This document shows positions 23,239 through 30,531 of a DNA stretch of 36,425 bases, piece after piece; within the stretch, counting starts at the first letter, position 1; each line of letters begins with the position of its first letter. Below the pieces are notes generated by a model that worked only from the letters and a program-made list of their open reading frames with translations, was not told the origin of the DNA and did not search any database. The stretch comes from UBA1381 sp964399965 (GTDB taxonomy: Bacteria; Bacillota; Clostridia; UBA1381). Made by a program: the position numbers and the translations under genes. The DNA lies in NCBI GenBank assembly GCA_964399965.1, contig CAYNRX010000023.1:1-36425 (forward strand), written 5' to 3'.

Positions 23239-23619
23239 ATGGTCAGATATTTTGAGTGTTTAATCCGACAATGGTATATGAGAAATCCTCAAGCGGATAT
23301 ATCGTGTGAGTGCCTTATTATAACACAGAAAGAACTTACATGTGAATGTCGTAAAATATTCGACAAAATGGCAATTCATATAACTCTCAGCACTTTTGAG
23401 AATCGCTCTATAATTGATGCAGTTTTAAAATTGCCACGACTTGAAAGGATTATAATTATCTTTAATGTTGTAGGAGAATTTGCGTTGATAGAAATAGCGC
23501 AATTACTTGGCAGCAATTTGAACAGTGTGTATGTTCAAAAGCACTCCGCATTAAAAAAACTTAGGCAAGCGATTGAATGTGTGAAATTAGAGATGAATAA
23601 TGTACCAGGAGGTGGATGA
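23239..23619 (+). CDS. Second sigma-70-like region-4 protein
   Basis: The 126-residue protein starts at ATG 23239 after AAAAGGAG. Its N-terminal half contains an aromatic/Cys-rich part (ISCECLIITQ, CECRKIF). The C-terminal half has a sigma region 4-like sequence (LPRLERIIIIFNVVGEFALI, then EIAQLLGSNLNSVYVQKHSA). It therefore resembles the Orf7-type factor at 22265 but with a different N-terminus. The final codons overlap the ribosome site of the excisionase-like gene, which suggests that it controls xis/int expression. Confidence 0.72.
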   Translation: MVRYFECLIRQWYMRNPQADISCECLIITQKELTCECRKIFDKMAIHITLSTFENRSIIDAVLKLPRLERIIIIFNVVGEFALIEIAQLLGSNLNSVYVQKHSALKKLRQAIECVKLEMNNVPGGG

Positions 23620-23623
23620 TATC

Positions 23624-23863
23624 ATGACGCAGAAAAGTGACCCGGACATTGACAAATCGCAGGATTTGTTGTATACTATCAGTGAGGTAGCAGCTCTTTT
23701 AAAGGTCAATCGGAATTATGTTTATAAACTGATAAATAAGGGCTATCTGCGCTCTATAAAGCTTGGATGCAGAAAAGTAACAAAAAAATCTTTGCTTCAG
23801 TTTTTAGAGCAAAACGATGGAATGAACTTTGACGAAATCGATTCCTTTAAAAGTGCAGAATAA
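23624..23863 (+). CDS. xis: Excisionase-like HTH protein
   Basis: I start it at ATG 23624, after CCAGGAGGTGG. The 79-residue protein contains LYTISEVAALLKVNRNYVYK and INKGYLRSIKLGCRKVTKKS, a winged/MerR-like helix-turn-helix of the excisionase family (HTH_17). Small basic proteins of this type direct excision with a tyrosine integrase. No integrase gene follows; the DNA right after it holds repeated GTGGGCAA sites and then host sequence. The integrase is presumably at the other end, or is lost. The symbol is a family-level guess. Confidence 0.78.
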   Translation: MTQKSDPDIDKSQDLLYTISEVAALLKVNRNYVYKLINKGYLRSIKLGCRKVTKKSLLQFLEQNDGMNFDEIDSFKSAE

Positions 23864-23882
23864 GCATATCTAAAGTAATTTT

Positions 23883-23918
23883 GTGGGCAAGAATTTCTTG
23901 TGGGCAAACGGTGGGCAA
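23883..23918. repeat. Three GTGGGCAA repeats, candidate integrase arm sites
   Basis: GTGGGCAA occurs at 23883-23890, 23900-23907 and 23911-23918, all in the same orientation, with 17-bp and 11-bp start-to-start steps. They lie between the excisionase-like gene and the element/host junction. Tyrosine integrases of ICEs bind such direct repeats at the element ends as arm-type sites. Confidence 0.72.
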
Positions 23919-23959
23919 ATCGATTTTTCCTGCTCAAAAAAAGCCCGCAAACCCCGATA

Positions 23960-24030
23960 AAATCGGCATTTTGAATTTGCAGTTTCGTGACGAGGCAAGA
24001 CACGGAAAAGGCTTTGAGGGACTTCTCAAG
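23960..24030. other. Element right end / attachment site region (attR)
   Basis: The sequence changes here from element to host. From CAG at 23980 the reading frame matches the C-terminus of rubrerythrin, while upstream the similarity is lost and base composition drops. A short inverted repeat (CGAT aaa ATCG) lies at about 23955-23965. The exact core cannot be fixed from one end; it should repeat at the other end of the element, left of the window. Confidence 0.65.
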
Positions 24031-24045
24031 AGATATTTCGGTTAA
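23980..24045 (+). pseudogene. 3' fragment of rubrerythrin gene, displaced by integration
   Basis: Codons 23980-24042 read FRDEARHGKGFEGLLKRYFG before TAA at 24043. This matches the well-known ferritin-like rubrerythrin ending (xRDEARHGKxFxGLLxRYF), which includes the His/Glu of a diiron-binding helix. The rest of the gene is missing and the upstream bases are mobile-element DNA. A strong terminator follows at 24090. I infer that integration in the 3' part of the rubrerythrin gene displaced this end; the intact or rebuilt gene should lie beyond the other element end. Confidence 0.82.
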
Positions 24046-24089
24046 TCGTAAATATCGGACAAGTGCCGGTCAATAAGCCGGTTTTAAAG

Positions 24090-24126
24090 ACACGATCGGC
24101 GGATCTTCGCCGGTCGTGTTTTTTTG
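24090..24126 (+). terminator. Rubrerythrin terminator
   Basis: ACACGA-CGGCG pairs with CGCCG-TCGTGT (one mismatch each side) and is followed by seven T. It follows the rubrerythrin fragment by 44 bp and precedes the next gene by 43 bp. Confidence 0.88.
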
Positions 24127-24169
24127 TAACAGCATCGCAGTCGGCTGATACGGATATCGAGGAAAGGTG

Positions 24170-25870
24170 ATGAGAAAAATGAAAGTTGTGATCATAGGCG
24201 GCGTTGCCGGAGGTGCAACTGCGGCGGCAAGGATACGCAGGCTTGACGAGCAGGCGGAAATAGTGGTTTTTGAGCGTTCGGGATTTATATCCTACGCAAA
24301 TTGCGGGCTGCCGTACTACATAGGCGGCGTTATCGAGGACGAGAGCGATTTGACCTTGCAGACCCCGGAGAGCTTTTGGAAGCGTTTTAGGGTCAAGATG
24401 AACGTCCGTCACGAGGTGATCGGGATATTCCCCGACAATAAGACCGTTGCCGTGAAAAATCTTGAAAGCGGAGCGGTATTTACCGAAAGCTATGATAAAC
24501 TCCTGCTTTCGCCCGGCGCAAATCCTGTGACGCCCGCTCTTGACGGTATCGAAAGCGAGAGGATATTTACGCTGCGCACCGTGGAGGATACTCTGAGGAT
24601 AAAAAAGCATTTGAACGTATGCCGTCCGGGCTCGGCGGCGGTGATCGGCGGTGGTTTTATCGGGATAGAGATGGCCGAGAATCTGCGGGAGCTGGGCATG
24701 GAGGTCACGCTCATCGAGGCCGCAGAGCAACTCATGGCGCCATTTGACAGCGATATGGCCGCCTTTATCCACGCACAGCTGAGCAAAAACGGGATAGATC
24801 TGATGCTCGGCCGGATGGTCGAGGGATTTGCCGATACCGATAATGGGATTGACGTCAGGCTGAAGGGCTCCGCTGCCGTTCATGCCGATATGGCGGTGAT
24901 GGCCATCGGCGTTGCTCCTGAAAATGCGCTTGCCAAGGCGGCAGGGCTGGAGCTTGGTATAAAGGGGAGCATCGTGGTCAACGATAAAATGGAGACCTCC
25001 GTCCCCGATATTTACGCTGTCGGCGACGCGGTGCAGATCAAAAACTTTGTGACCGGCGCTGATACTCTGATTTCCTTGGCAGGTCCGGCCAATAAAGAGG
25101 GCAGGATCGCCGCGGACAATATTTGCGGCATCAGCAGCCGCTACACGGGCGGCCAGGGGTCGTCAGTGATAAAAATATTCGATATGACGGCCGCTGTTAC
25201 GGGGATAAATGAGAAAACGGCCAAGGCTCTTGCCATTGACGCTGATAAGGTGATACTTTCCCCCATGAGCCATGCGGGATATTATCCCGGCGGCCAAATG
25301 ATGACCATGAAGGTGCTGTTTGAAAAAGGCTCTTACCGCCTTTTGGGCGCGCAGATAGTAGGGTTTGACGGCGTGGATAAGCGGATAGACGTGCTGGCAA
25401 CGGCCATCCGCGCGGGGATGAGGGCATATGAGCTTGCAGACCTTGACCTAGCGTATGCGCCGCCCTATTCCTCGGCCAAGGATCCGGTGAATATGGCGGG
25501 CTATATCATTGAGAACCTCAAAAACGGCGTGGTAAAGCAGTGGTACTATGAGGATGATGAAAAACTTCCCCGCGATGGGAGCGTGACGCTTCTCGATACG
25601 CGCACGCCGATGGAATACAGCCGCGGTCATGCGGAAGGGTTCGTAAACATCCCCGTTGACGAGCTGCGGGAGCGTATCGGCGAGCTTGATAAGGAAAAGC
25701 CCGTTTACGTGATCTGCCAAAGCGGTCTCAGGAGCTATATCGCAAGCCGGATATTGGCCGGCAACGGCTTTGAGGCCTACAATTTCGCGGGCGGCTTCCG
25801 CTTCTATGACGCAGTCCACAACGACCGGGAATTGAATAAAAGGTCCACTCCCTGCGGGATGGATGATTAA
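24170..25870 (+). CDS. CoA-disulfide reductase/NADH oxidase with C-terminal rhodanese
   Basis: I choose ATG 24170 (566 residues) after GAGGAAAGG; GTG 24167 and ATG 24179 are close alternatives. Residues 1-440 form a two-dinucleotide-fold flavoprotein: VVIIGGVAGGATAAARIRRL (FAD site), ISYANCGLPYYIGG with redox-active Cys near 45, AAVIGGGFIGIEMAENL (NAD(P)H site) and IYAVGDAV near 275. The last 110 residues are a rhodanese domain (LLDTRTPMEYSRGHAEGFVN) with active-loop Cys near 516 (VICQSGLRSYIASRIL). Such CoADR-rhodanese fusions act in low-molecular-weight thiol/sulfur redox balance and oxygen tolerance of anaerobes, which fits a neighbour of rubrerythrin. Confidence 0.88.
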   Translation: MRKMKVVIIGGVAGGATAAARIRRLDEQAEIVVFERSGFISYANCGLPYYIGGVIEDESDLTLQTPESFWKRFRVKMNVRHEVIGIFPDNKTVAVKNLESGAVFTESYDKLLLSPGANPVTPALDGIESERIFTLRTVEDTLRIKKHLNVCRPGSAAVIGGGFIGIEMAENLRELGMEVTLIEAAEQLMAPFDSDMAAFIHAQLSKNGIDLMLGRMVEGFADTDNGIDVRLKGSAAVHADMAVMAIGVAPENALAKAAGLELGIKGSIVVNDKMETSVPDIYAVGDAVQIKNFVTGADTLISLAGPANKEGRIAADNICGISSRYTGGQGSSVIKIFDMTAAVTGINEKTAKALAIDADKVILSPMSHAGYYPGGQMMTMKVLFEKGSYRLLGAQIVGFDGVDKRIDVLATAIRAGMRAYELADLDLAYAPPYSSAKDPVNMAGYIIENLKNGVVKQWYYEDDEKLPRDGSVTLLDTRTPMEYSRGHAEGFVNIPVDELRERIGELDKEKPVYVICQSGLRSYIASRILAGNGFEAYNFAGGFRFYDAVHNDRELNKRSTPCGMDD

Positions 25871-25873
25871 AAG

Positions 25874-25915
25874 AAAAAGCGTTAAGTGATCCTTTGGGGG
25901 AGCTTAACGCTTTTG
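25874..25915 (+). terminator. Terminator after the oxidoreductase gene
   Basis: AAAAAGCGTTAAG pairs with CTTAACGCTTTT around a 16-nt loop, followed by TGTTT. It is suited to work in both directions. Confidence 0.85.
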
Positions 25916-25939
25916 TTTGGATGCTGTCCTCGTACCGTG

Positions 25940-25993
25940 ATTTTGTCAATATAAGTTGGCACTTTTTCCGCACACATCTCACGCAGCGGCTAA
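25940..25993. repeat. Right copy of the 54-bp inverted repeat
   Basis: This is the reverse complement of 1-54 apart from one C/T difference at 25978. It contains the GTCAA/TTGGC stem with TTTTT on the plus strand. The copy lies in host DNA outside the mobile element, whereas the other lies at the window start, so the pair does not bound the element seen here. It could be a chromosomal repeat family, and it covers the stop codon of the 55-codon frame at 25979-26146. Confidence 0.85.
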
Positions 25994-26146
25994 TGCTATA
26001 TAGTACCGCTGCCGCTTCACAAGCGGCGGCAAGCCGCCGTTGGAGGAACATATCCGCCGGCTGTGCCGTCCAAGCTGCATATCGGACGCGTCGGGCTTTG
26101 CATAGTTCTCCTCACGGTTCACGGCTTTGAATTTTTTGTCCTTCAT
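25979..26146 (-). CDS. Small basic protein, 55 aa, repeat-associated
   Basis: On the minus strand ATG (26146) follows GAAAGGACGAG and opens 55 codons (MKDKKFKAVNREENYAKPDA ... KRQRYYIALAAA) to TGA inside the 54-bp repeat. The product is basic, soluble and unlike any family I know. A GC-rich hairpin (GCCGCCGCTT/AAGCGGCAGC) falls within it. The good ribosome site supports it; the repeated 3' end and lack of a promoter weaken it. It may be part of a small repeated element. Confidence 0.4.
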   Translation of the reverse strand: MKDKKFKAVNREENYAKPDASDMQLGRHSRRICSSNGGLPPLVKRQRYYIALAAA

Positions 26147-26175
26147 GTTCTCGTCCTTTCCTTGATTTTTGCGCA

Positions 26176-26212
26176 AAAAAAGAACATTGATGGTCAGTCA
26201 ATGCTCTTTCCG
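26176..26212 (-). terminator. Minus-strand terminator after the CGGC fragment
   Basis: On the minus strand AAAGAGCATTGA pairs with TCAATGTTCTTT and a long T-run follows. It lies 23 bp after the stop of the CGGC-domain frame. Confidence 0.8.
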
Positions 26213-26234
26213 TATTATGTAACTTTGTGCGTTT

Positions 26235-26543
26235 TTAATGAGTATAGTCTAAAAAGCGTATATTTTCACCAAGGTCTTTGGCTATAATCTCCTTCATTTT
26301 TTTTGCAAACGGACACGGATAGCCGATAGGCGTTCCCTTCTGTATACAGCTTGAAAAGGCGATGGTGTCGGCTCCGCGTTTAACAAGTTCTCTGGCTCTC
26401 AATACAGATTTTTTTGCAGGGCATCCGCCGCAATTGATAAAGCCTATTAGCTCTATATCCTCATCAATGCCGGCAAATGCTCCCGATTTATCGCGTACCA
26501 TCTTGAAATAACCGCTTCCCGGACAGTAATCCTCTGTCTGCAT
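26235..26543 (-). pseudogene. Truncated CGGC-domain protein gene
   Basis: The minus-strand frame reads MQTEDYCPGSGYFKMVRDKS, GFINCGGCPAKKSVLRAREL and CIQKGTPIGYPCPFAKKMKE, the diagnostic Cys pattern of CGGC-domain proteins (putative metal-binding). Family members normally begin about 8 residues earlier with a strand ending in RCMQTEDYCPG. Here the codon before the first Met is TGT (Cys, as expected), but the one before that is TGA. The 5' end has thus been replaced, and 56 bp upstream overlap a foreign frame. It is probably a deletion-fusion remnant; a short protein could still be made. Confidence 0.72.
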
Positions 26544-26712
26544 ACATCATATCATACTCATACATAACATTGCCGCAAGCTAAATAAAACAATCGTGCAT
26601 TCAAATTATTATTCTGCCCAACAGTATACAAACCTGCACACCCATTCTCTTTGGCATATTGATAGGATGCCTTAATTAGGATTTGAAGTTTAAAATTCAT
26701 ATCTTGTTCCAT
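26488..26712 (-). pseudogene. GNAT-like acetyltransferase C-terminal fragment
   Basis: The minus-strand frame contains LIKASYQYAKENGCAGLYTV and GQNNNLNARLFYLACGNV, where N..A..FY...G is typical of the last part of GNAT acetyltransferases. There is no acetyl-CoA loop, so only a fragment remains. It starts inside the end of the PNPOx-like gene and runs on into the CGGC fragment, so the three pieces appear to be joined by deletions. The identification is tentative. Confidence 0.45.
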
Positions 26713-27106
26713 GTGAAAGTAACAGTCCGTCCGTTAATTCCACACATAGAATTATGGTATTTTCATCATCAAAATTATTATGCCCATTATCAATCCATTC
26801 GGCAAAAACGATTTTCAGTTTCTCAGCAATTATACGATTTTCTTCTTTTCCAAAATACCCTAAATTGTTTCCCTTTCCATGTGCAGTAAACCAGTCACTC
26901 GCTATTGCAACATTTGGGTTTTTTTCTATTTGTTTTATTTTGTTAGAAAGTGCATATGTAATAATATAAAATGAACCATCCTCATAATAAGCATTTACAT
27001 TCCGCACATATGGCATTTCTTGTTCCACCGTTGCTAATGCAATCACCGTGTCTTTTCCAAAACGTTCAATCATTATTTTTTCAGCTTCTGAGCTTAATTT
27101 TCTCAT
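26690..27106 (-). CDS. PNPOx-like FMN-binding protein
   Basis: The 138-residue protein has the pyridoxamine 5'-phosphate oxidase-like split-barrel pattern: VIALATVEQEMPYVRNVNAY, GSFYIITYALSNKIKQIEKN and PNVAIASDWFTAHGKGNNLG. It reads as nearly full length and ends LLLSHGTRYEF, close to the family's usual C-terminus. Start ATG 27106 has the ribosome site AAAGGAG on the minus strand and a TGG-TATAAT box (27156-27161) further up. Proteins of this type bind flavin or heme; the precise reaction is unknown. Its downstream neighbours are gene fragments. Confidence 0.8.
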   Translation of the reverse strand: MRKLSSEAEKIMIERFGKDTVIALATVEQEMPYVRNVNAYYEDGSFYIITYALSNKIKQIEKNPNVAIASDWFTAHGKGNNLGYFGKEENRIIAEKLKIVFAEWIDNGHNNFDDENTIILCVELTDGLLLSHGTRYEF

Positions 27107-27155
27107 AAGGTTATCTCCTTTACAAATTCCGATTTATCGTGTTAATACAACACCT

Positions 27156-27190
27156 ATTATACCACAGATCCCGCAAAAAGGGCAACGGAA
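27156..27190 (-). promoter_or_regulatory. Promoter of the PNPOx-like gene
   Basis: On the minus strand TATAAT (plus 27156-27161) is preceded by TGG (extended -10) and, 18 bp up, by TTGCCC. It is about 50 bp from the ATG at 27106. Confidence 0.6.
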
Positions 27191-27223
27191 AATTCCGATC
27201 GCCCCATGCGAAAATCAGAGAAA

Positions 27224-27508
27224 TTACTCGACCCAGCTCTCAACATCATTGATTATCAAGGCATCATCTGTGTTTGCTGCCTCTGCTATTGCATAATATG
27301 CCCATCAACCCTTGTCCTTAACGTCAGTGAACGTTAGAAGATCACTGATGTTTTCATCAATGAAATCCTCATCGGCATTGTGCTCCGTTACTCTGTTCAC
27401 GATTGTAACGACCTCGGCGCGTGTTATCTTGTTATCCGGTCTGAACGTACCGTCTTCGTAACCGTTGATTATATCATACTTTTCAAGATATTGTATTTCT
27501 ATGCTTTT
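27224..27508 (-). pseudogene. S-layer homology (SLH) domain remnant
   Basis: The minus strand encodes YLEKYDIINGYEDGTFRPDN followed by KITRAEVVTIVNRV, a textbook SLH motif, and then TFTDVKDKG, stop, WAYYAIAEAA. The TGA replaces the residue usually written H or S before WAYYAI. The frame is also closed upstream by a TGA near 27508 and has no start. It ends at TAA 27224. It is a decayed fragment of an S-layer-like cell-surface protein gene; such repeats attach proteins to the cell wall in Firmicutes. Confidence 0.8.
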
Positions 27509-27540
27509 TCATGCTCTTTTGTGCATCTTCAAAAATATGC

Positions 27541-27588
27541 AAAAAGCCCGCTGCTATGCGATTTCCTCGATAACAACGGGCTTTTCAT
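27541..27588 (-). terminator. tRNA-Trp terminator
   Basis: AAGCCCG-TTG and CAG-CGGGCTT form a long stem directly downstream of tRNA-Trp on the minus strand, followed by TTTTTG. Confidence 0.8.
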
Positions 27589-27590
27589 TT

Positions 27591-27666
27591 TGGCAGGGGT
27601 ACAAGGACTCGAACCTTGGGCACTCGGTTTTGGAGACCGATGCTCTACCAACTGAGCTACACCCCT
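27591..27666 (-). tRNA. trnW: tRNA-Trp (anticodon CCA)
   Basis: The minus strand folds as a full cloverleaf: acceptor AGGGGTG/TACCCCT, D-arm GCTC...GAGC, anticodon stem TCGGT/ACCGA around CTCCAAA (anticodon CCA), T-arm with GGTTCGAGTCC, and an encoded 3' CCA. It is 76 nt including CCA. A terminator follows at once. The tRNA is in host DNA and shows no sign of an integration event. Confidence 0.95.
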
Positions 27667-27708
27667 ATGAACGGTACTTGTACATTATACCGCATTTGTA
27701 CCGTTATG

Positions 27709-28293
27709 TCAAGAGGAATTTGAAATTTTTTCGAAAAATCCTTCCTCCGCGAACACCGCTCTTACGGGCGAGCCGTCCGCTCCCGCTATCTTCAAGGGGA
27801 ATCCCCAGAACAGCCCGCGCTTTCCCACAAGCCGCCCAAGCCCCGTAAGCGATTCATACACCGCTATCCCCTGTCCCAGGAAAAGCCGGTGGACGCGTCC
27901 GTCCCTGTCCACGGACGGGACATCTACGCCTACGGCCTTTATCCCCGGCACGGCCGCTATCCTTGCGGCCAGCTCCTCCGCCATCACCGGGTATTCCCCG
28001 TCCTCCCCTGCAAGGGCGACCAGGATCACCTCTGCCTTCGGTATTTCCATATCCGGCCTTATCACCGCCGCCGTCCCCCAAAAACGCGACAGCGGTATCT
28101 CGTCCACGCTCTCTCCTCCGGGGATAAAATGCAGGGGCGCGTCCACGTGCGTGGCCGTATGCGTGCCCAGGGCAAGCGACCGCACCGAGGAGCCGTCCTT
28201 CTCCACCGTCAGGACCTCGCGTATCCTGACCGCCGGATCTCCCGGGTATACCTCCATGGAATCCTCTATCATCAACGAAAGATCGTATATCAT
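27709..28293 (-). CDS. Cyclase/kynurenine formamidase-like hydrolase
   Basis: The 194-residue protein starts at ATG 28293, overlapping the stop of recD2 (ATGA). It has DLSLMIEDSMEVYPGDPAV at the N-terminus and GTHTATHVDAPLHFIPGG around residue 44-60, the HxxxDxPxHF metal site of the cyclase family (kynurenine formamidase, isatin hydrolase type). A VDVPSVDRDG segment follows, and the end (about 165-180) is typical of the family. The substrate is unknown. It is the last gene of the hemB-recD2 reverse cluster. Confidence 0.83.
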   Translation of the reverse strand: MIYDLSLMIEDSMEVYPGDPAVRIREVLTVEKDGSSVRSLALGTHTATHVDAPLHFIPGGESVDEIPLSRFWGTAAVIRPDMEIPKAEVILVALAGEDGEYPVMAEELAARIAAVPGIKAVGVDVPSVDRDGRVHRLFLGQGIAVYESLTGLGRLVGKRGLFWGFPLKIAGADGSPVRAVFAEEGFFEKISNSS

Positions 28294-30530
28294 TCCCCAT
28301 CCTCCTTATCCAAGGCTCGCAGCCGCTCCGCAAGCGAGGTGTACCGCTTCTGGCCGTCGCCGTTTGCGACCATGTGCGCGATCGTATCCGGATCGCCTAC
28401 CGCCACTACCATATCCTTCGCCCTGGTGACCGCTGTGTACAATAAATTCCGGTACATCAGCGCCGGGGCGCAGGGCGCAAGCGACAGCACCACTATCGGA
28501 AATTCGCTGCCCTGGCTCTTATGCACGGTCACCGCATACGCAAGCTCCAGCTCTTCAAGGGCGGAAAACGGGTATTCCACCAAGCGGTCGTCATCGAAGA
28601 GTATCAGCATGAATTTGTCCTTTGCCGATATCTGCTGGATAACGCCCATATCGCCGTTATAGATACCCTGCCCCAGCTGGCCGTCATCGGAATGGCGGCA
28701 GTATTCAAGATCGTAATTGTTCTTTATCTGCATGACCTTATCGCCGCTGCGGAAGGTCGTTGTTCCATAGGCGTACTCGCTTTTCATGGGATCGGGGGGA
28801 TTTACCAGCTGCTGCAGGCGGCGGTTTAAGGCCAGGGTCCCGGCCGGCCCTTTCTTTGTCGGCGAAAGCACCTGGATCGATTCGATCGGATCAACGCCGT
28901 AGGAGGCGGGCAGCCGTTTGGCGTAAAGCTCGGCTATCGTCCGGGCGGTATCGGCGGCCGTCAGACGGCGGAGGAAAAAGAAATCGCGGTCGCGCACCGT
29001 AAGCTCCGGCATCTCCCCCCGGTTTATGCGGTGGGCGTTGGTGATTATAAGGCTCTCCTTCGCCTGGCGGAATATCTTCTCCAGCCGTATCACCGGGATA
29101 GCGCCCGAATCGATCATATCATGAAGGACGTTGCCCGCTCCTACCGAGGGCAGCTGGTCGGCGTCCCCCGACATGATAAGCTGTGCCCCCGGCTTTATGG
29201 CCTTTAAAAGGGAGGACATCAGCTGCTGATCGATCATGCTCACCTCATCGGCGATCACCACATCGGCCGAGAGTGGATTGTTCTCATCGCGCTCAAACCG
29301 CGTTGTTCGTCCGTCCATTTTGCATTCTAAGAGCCGGTGGATGGTCTTGGCCTCCATGCCCGTGACCTGGCTCATGCGCTTGGCCGCCCTTCCTGTGGGA
29401 GCGGTCAGTGCTACCGAGCGTCCCAGCTCCTCCATCAGGGCGATTATCGTGTTGATGGTGGTCGTTTTGCCGGTGCCGGGGCCGCCGGTCAGAGCCATGC
29501 AGCCGCAGGACGCTGACGTCTGCACGGCCATAAACTGTTCCACAGCCAGCTCCACCCCGTTTTTGAGGGCGATGGCGCGGATATGCTCCTCCAGCTGCTC
29601 CGGGCTGAGCGGGCATTTCTTCCCCGTATCGCGCATCGATAAAAGGCGGCGGGCGGTGTAGAACTCCGCCTGATACATCCCGGCCGAATACAACGCCCGC
29701 CGTCCGGAGGCCGTGTCGGCGAACAGCTCCTTGCCGCCCAAAAGCTCCGATTCTCCGCCCATAAGCTCCGACCGGCTCACCTCCAGGCCGTATTCGGCCG
29801 TATCGAGAAGGGTTTCCTCCGGCAGGTAGGTATGGCCGCCGTTATAGGCGGCGTTTTGCAATATCCAGCGCATCCCGGAGCGGATACGGCGCATATCGTT
29901 TTTTGCTACGCCCAGAGAAGAGGCGATATTGTCGGCGGTCTTAAAGCCCACTCCCTCCACGCGGTCGGAGAGTATATAGGGATCGTCCTTGATGCGGCGC
30001 GCGGCGTTCGCCCCCAGCACATCGCAGACCTTGGCCGCCATTTTGGCCGACAGGCCGTATTTTTGCAGGAAGATGATGGAAGCGGCCAGCGATTTCGTCT
30101 GCTTATAGGCCTCGGAGGCCTCGAGGGCCTTTTTCTTGCTGATGCCCTTTATCTCCGCCAGCCGTTCCGGCTCCTCCTCAAGCACCAAAAGCGAATCCGC
30201 GCCGAATTTGTCGACTATCTTCTCCGCCGTTGCCAGCCTTATCCCCGGTATCAGCCCCGAGGAGAGATAGGCGATGATATCGTCCCCATCCTCCGGCGGC
30301 GACGATTCGTAATAGGTGACCTTAAGCTGTGAGCCGTAGCTGGAATGCTCCTCCCAGACGCCCTCGAACAGCGCCTTTTCGCCCGGGGACAGGCAGGGCA
30401 TATAGCCAACGGCGGTGAATATCCCATTTTCGCCGCCGCGCACGTCACAGATGGTATAGCCGTTGTCCTCGTTGCGGAAAACGATATCCTCCACGATACC
30501 CTCCGCCCATACTGTTTTCATACTCTGCAC
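28290..30530 (-). CDS. recD2: Chromosomal RecD2 helicase
   Basis: The 746-residue protein starts at ATG 30530. It has an N-terminal domain and HhH segment (GIRLATAEKIVDKFG; GVGFKTADNIASSLGVAKND), Walker A TGGPGTGKTTTINT near 347-357, DEVSMIDQQLM (motif II), GDADQLPSVGAGN (motif III) and YAVTVHKSQGSEFP plus TAVTRAKD at the end. This is the normal Firmicute RecD2/YrrC, a 5'-3' helicase that acts in repair and replication-fork processing without RecBC. It overlaps the cyclase gene and is one base from hemB, so it is cotranscribed. The mobile element carries a second, divergent homologue at 15436. Confidence 0.93.
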   Translation of the reverse strand: MQSMKTVWAEGIVEDIVFRNEDNGYTICDVRGGENGIFTAVGYMPCLSPGEKALFEGVWEEHSSYGSQLKVTYYESSPPEDGDDIIAYLSSGLIPGIRLATAEKIVDKFGADSLLVLEEEPERLAEIKGISKKKALEASEAYKQTKSLAASIIFLQKYGLSAKMAAKVCDVLGANAARRIKDDPYILSDRVEGVGFKTADNIASSLGVAKNDMRRIRSGMRWILQNAAYNGGHTYLPEETLLDTAEYGLEVSRSELMGGESELLGGKELFADTASGRRALYSAGMYQAEFYTARRLLSMRDTGKKCPLSPEQLEEHIRAIALKNGVELAVEQFMAVQTSASCGCMALTGGPGTGKTTTINTIIALMEELGRSVALTAPTGRAAKRMSQVTGMEAKTIHRLLECKMDGRTTRFERDENNPLSADVVIADEVSMIDQQLMSSLLKAIKPGAQLIMSGDADQLPSVGAGNVLHDMIDSGAIPVIRLEKIFRQAKESLIITNAHRINRGEMPELTVRDRDFFFLRRLTAADTARTIAELYAKRLPASYGVDPIESIQVLSPTKKGPAGTLALNRRLQQLVNPPDPMKSEYAYGTTTFRSGDKVMQIKNNYDLEYCRHSDDGQLGQGIYNGDMGVIQQISAKDKFMLILFDDDRLVEYPFSALEELELAYAVTVHKSQGSEFPIVVLSLAPCAPALMYRNLLYTAVTRAKDMVVAVGDPDTIAHMVANGDGQKRYTSLAERLRALDKEDGE

Positions 30531-30531
30531 C

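Noticed and set aside
23883..23918. GTGGGCAA repeats as a CRISPR array
   Set aside because: The unit is 8 bp with 11-17-bp steps; too short for a CRISPR repeat and there are no cas genes.
1..25993. 54-bp inverted repeats as ends of one large transposon
   Set aside because: The element's right end is at about 23,980 by the rubrerythrin junction; the right repeat lies about 2 kb outside it in host DNA, and no transposase is seen near it.
26063..26287. Plus-strand 74-codon frame over the small minus-strand gene
   Set aside because: It lacks a ribosome site and runs through a terminator stem.
27591..27666. tRNA-Trp as the attachment site of the element
   Set aside because: It is about 3.6 kb from the junction, complete with its own terminator, and no duplicated tRNA end is seen in the window.
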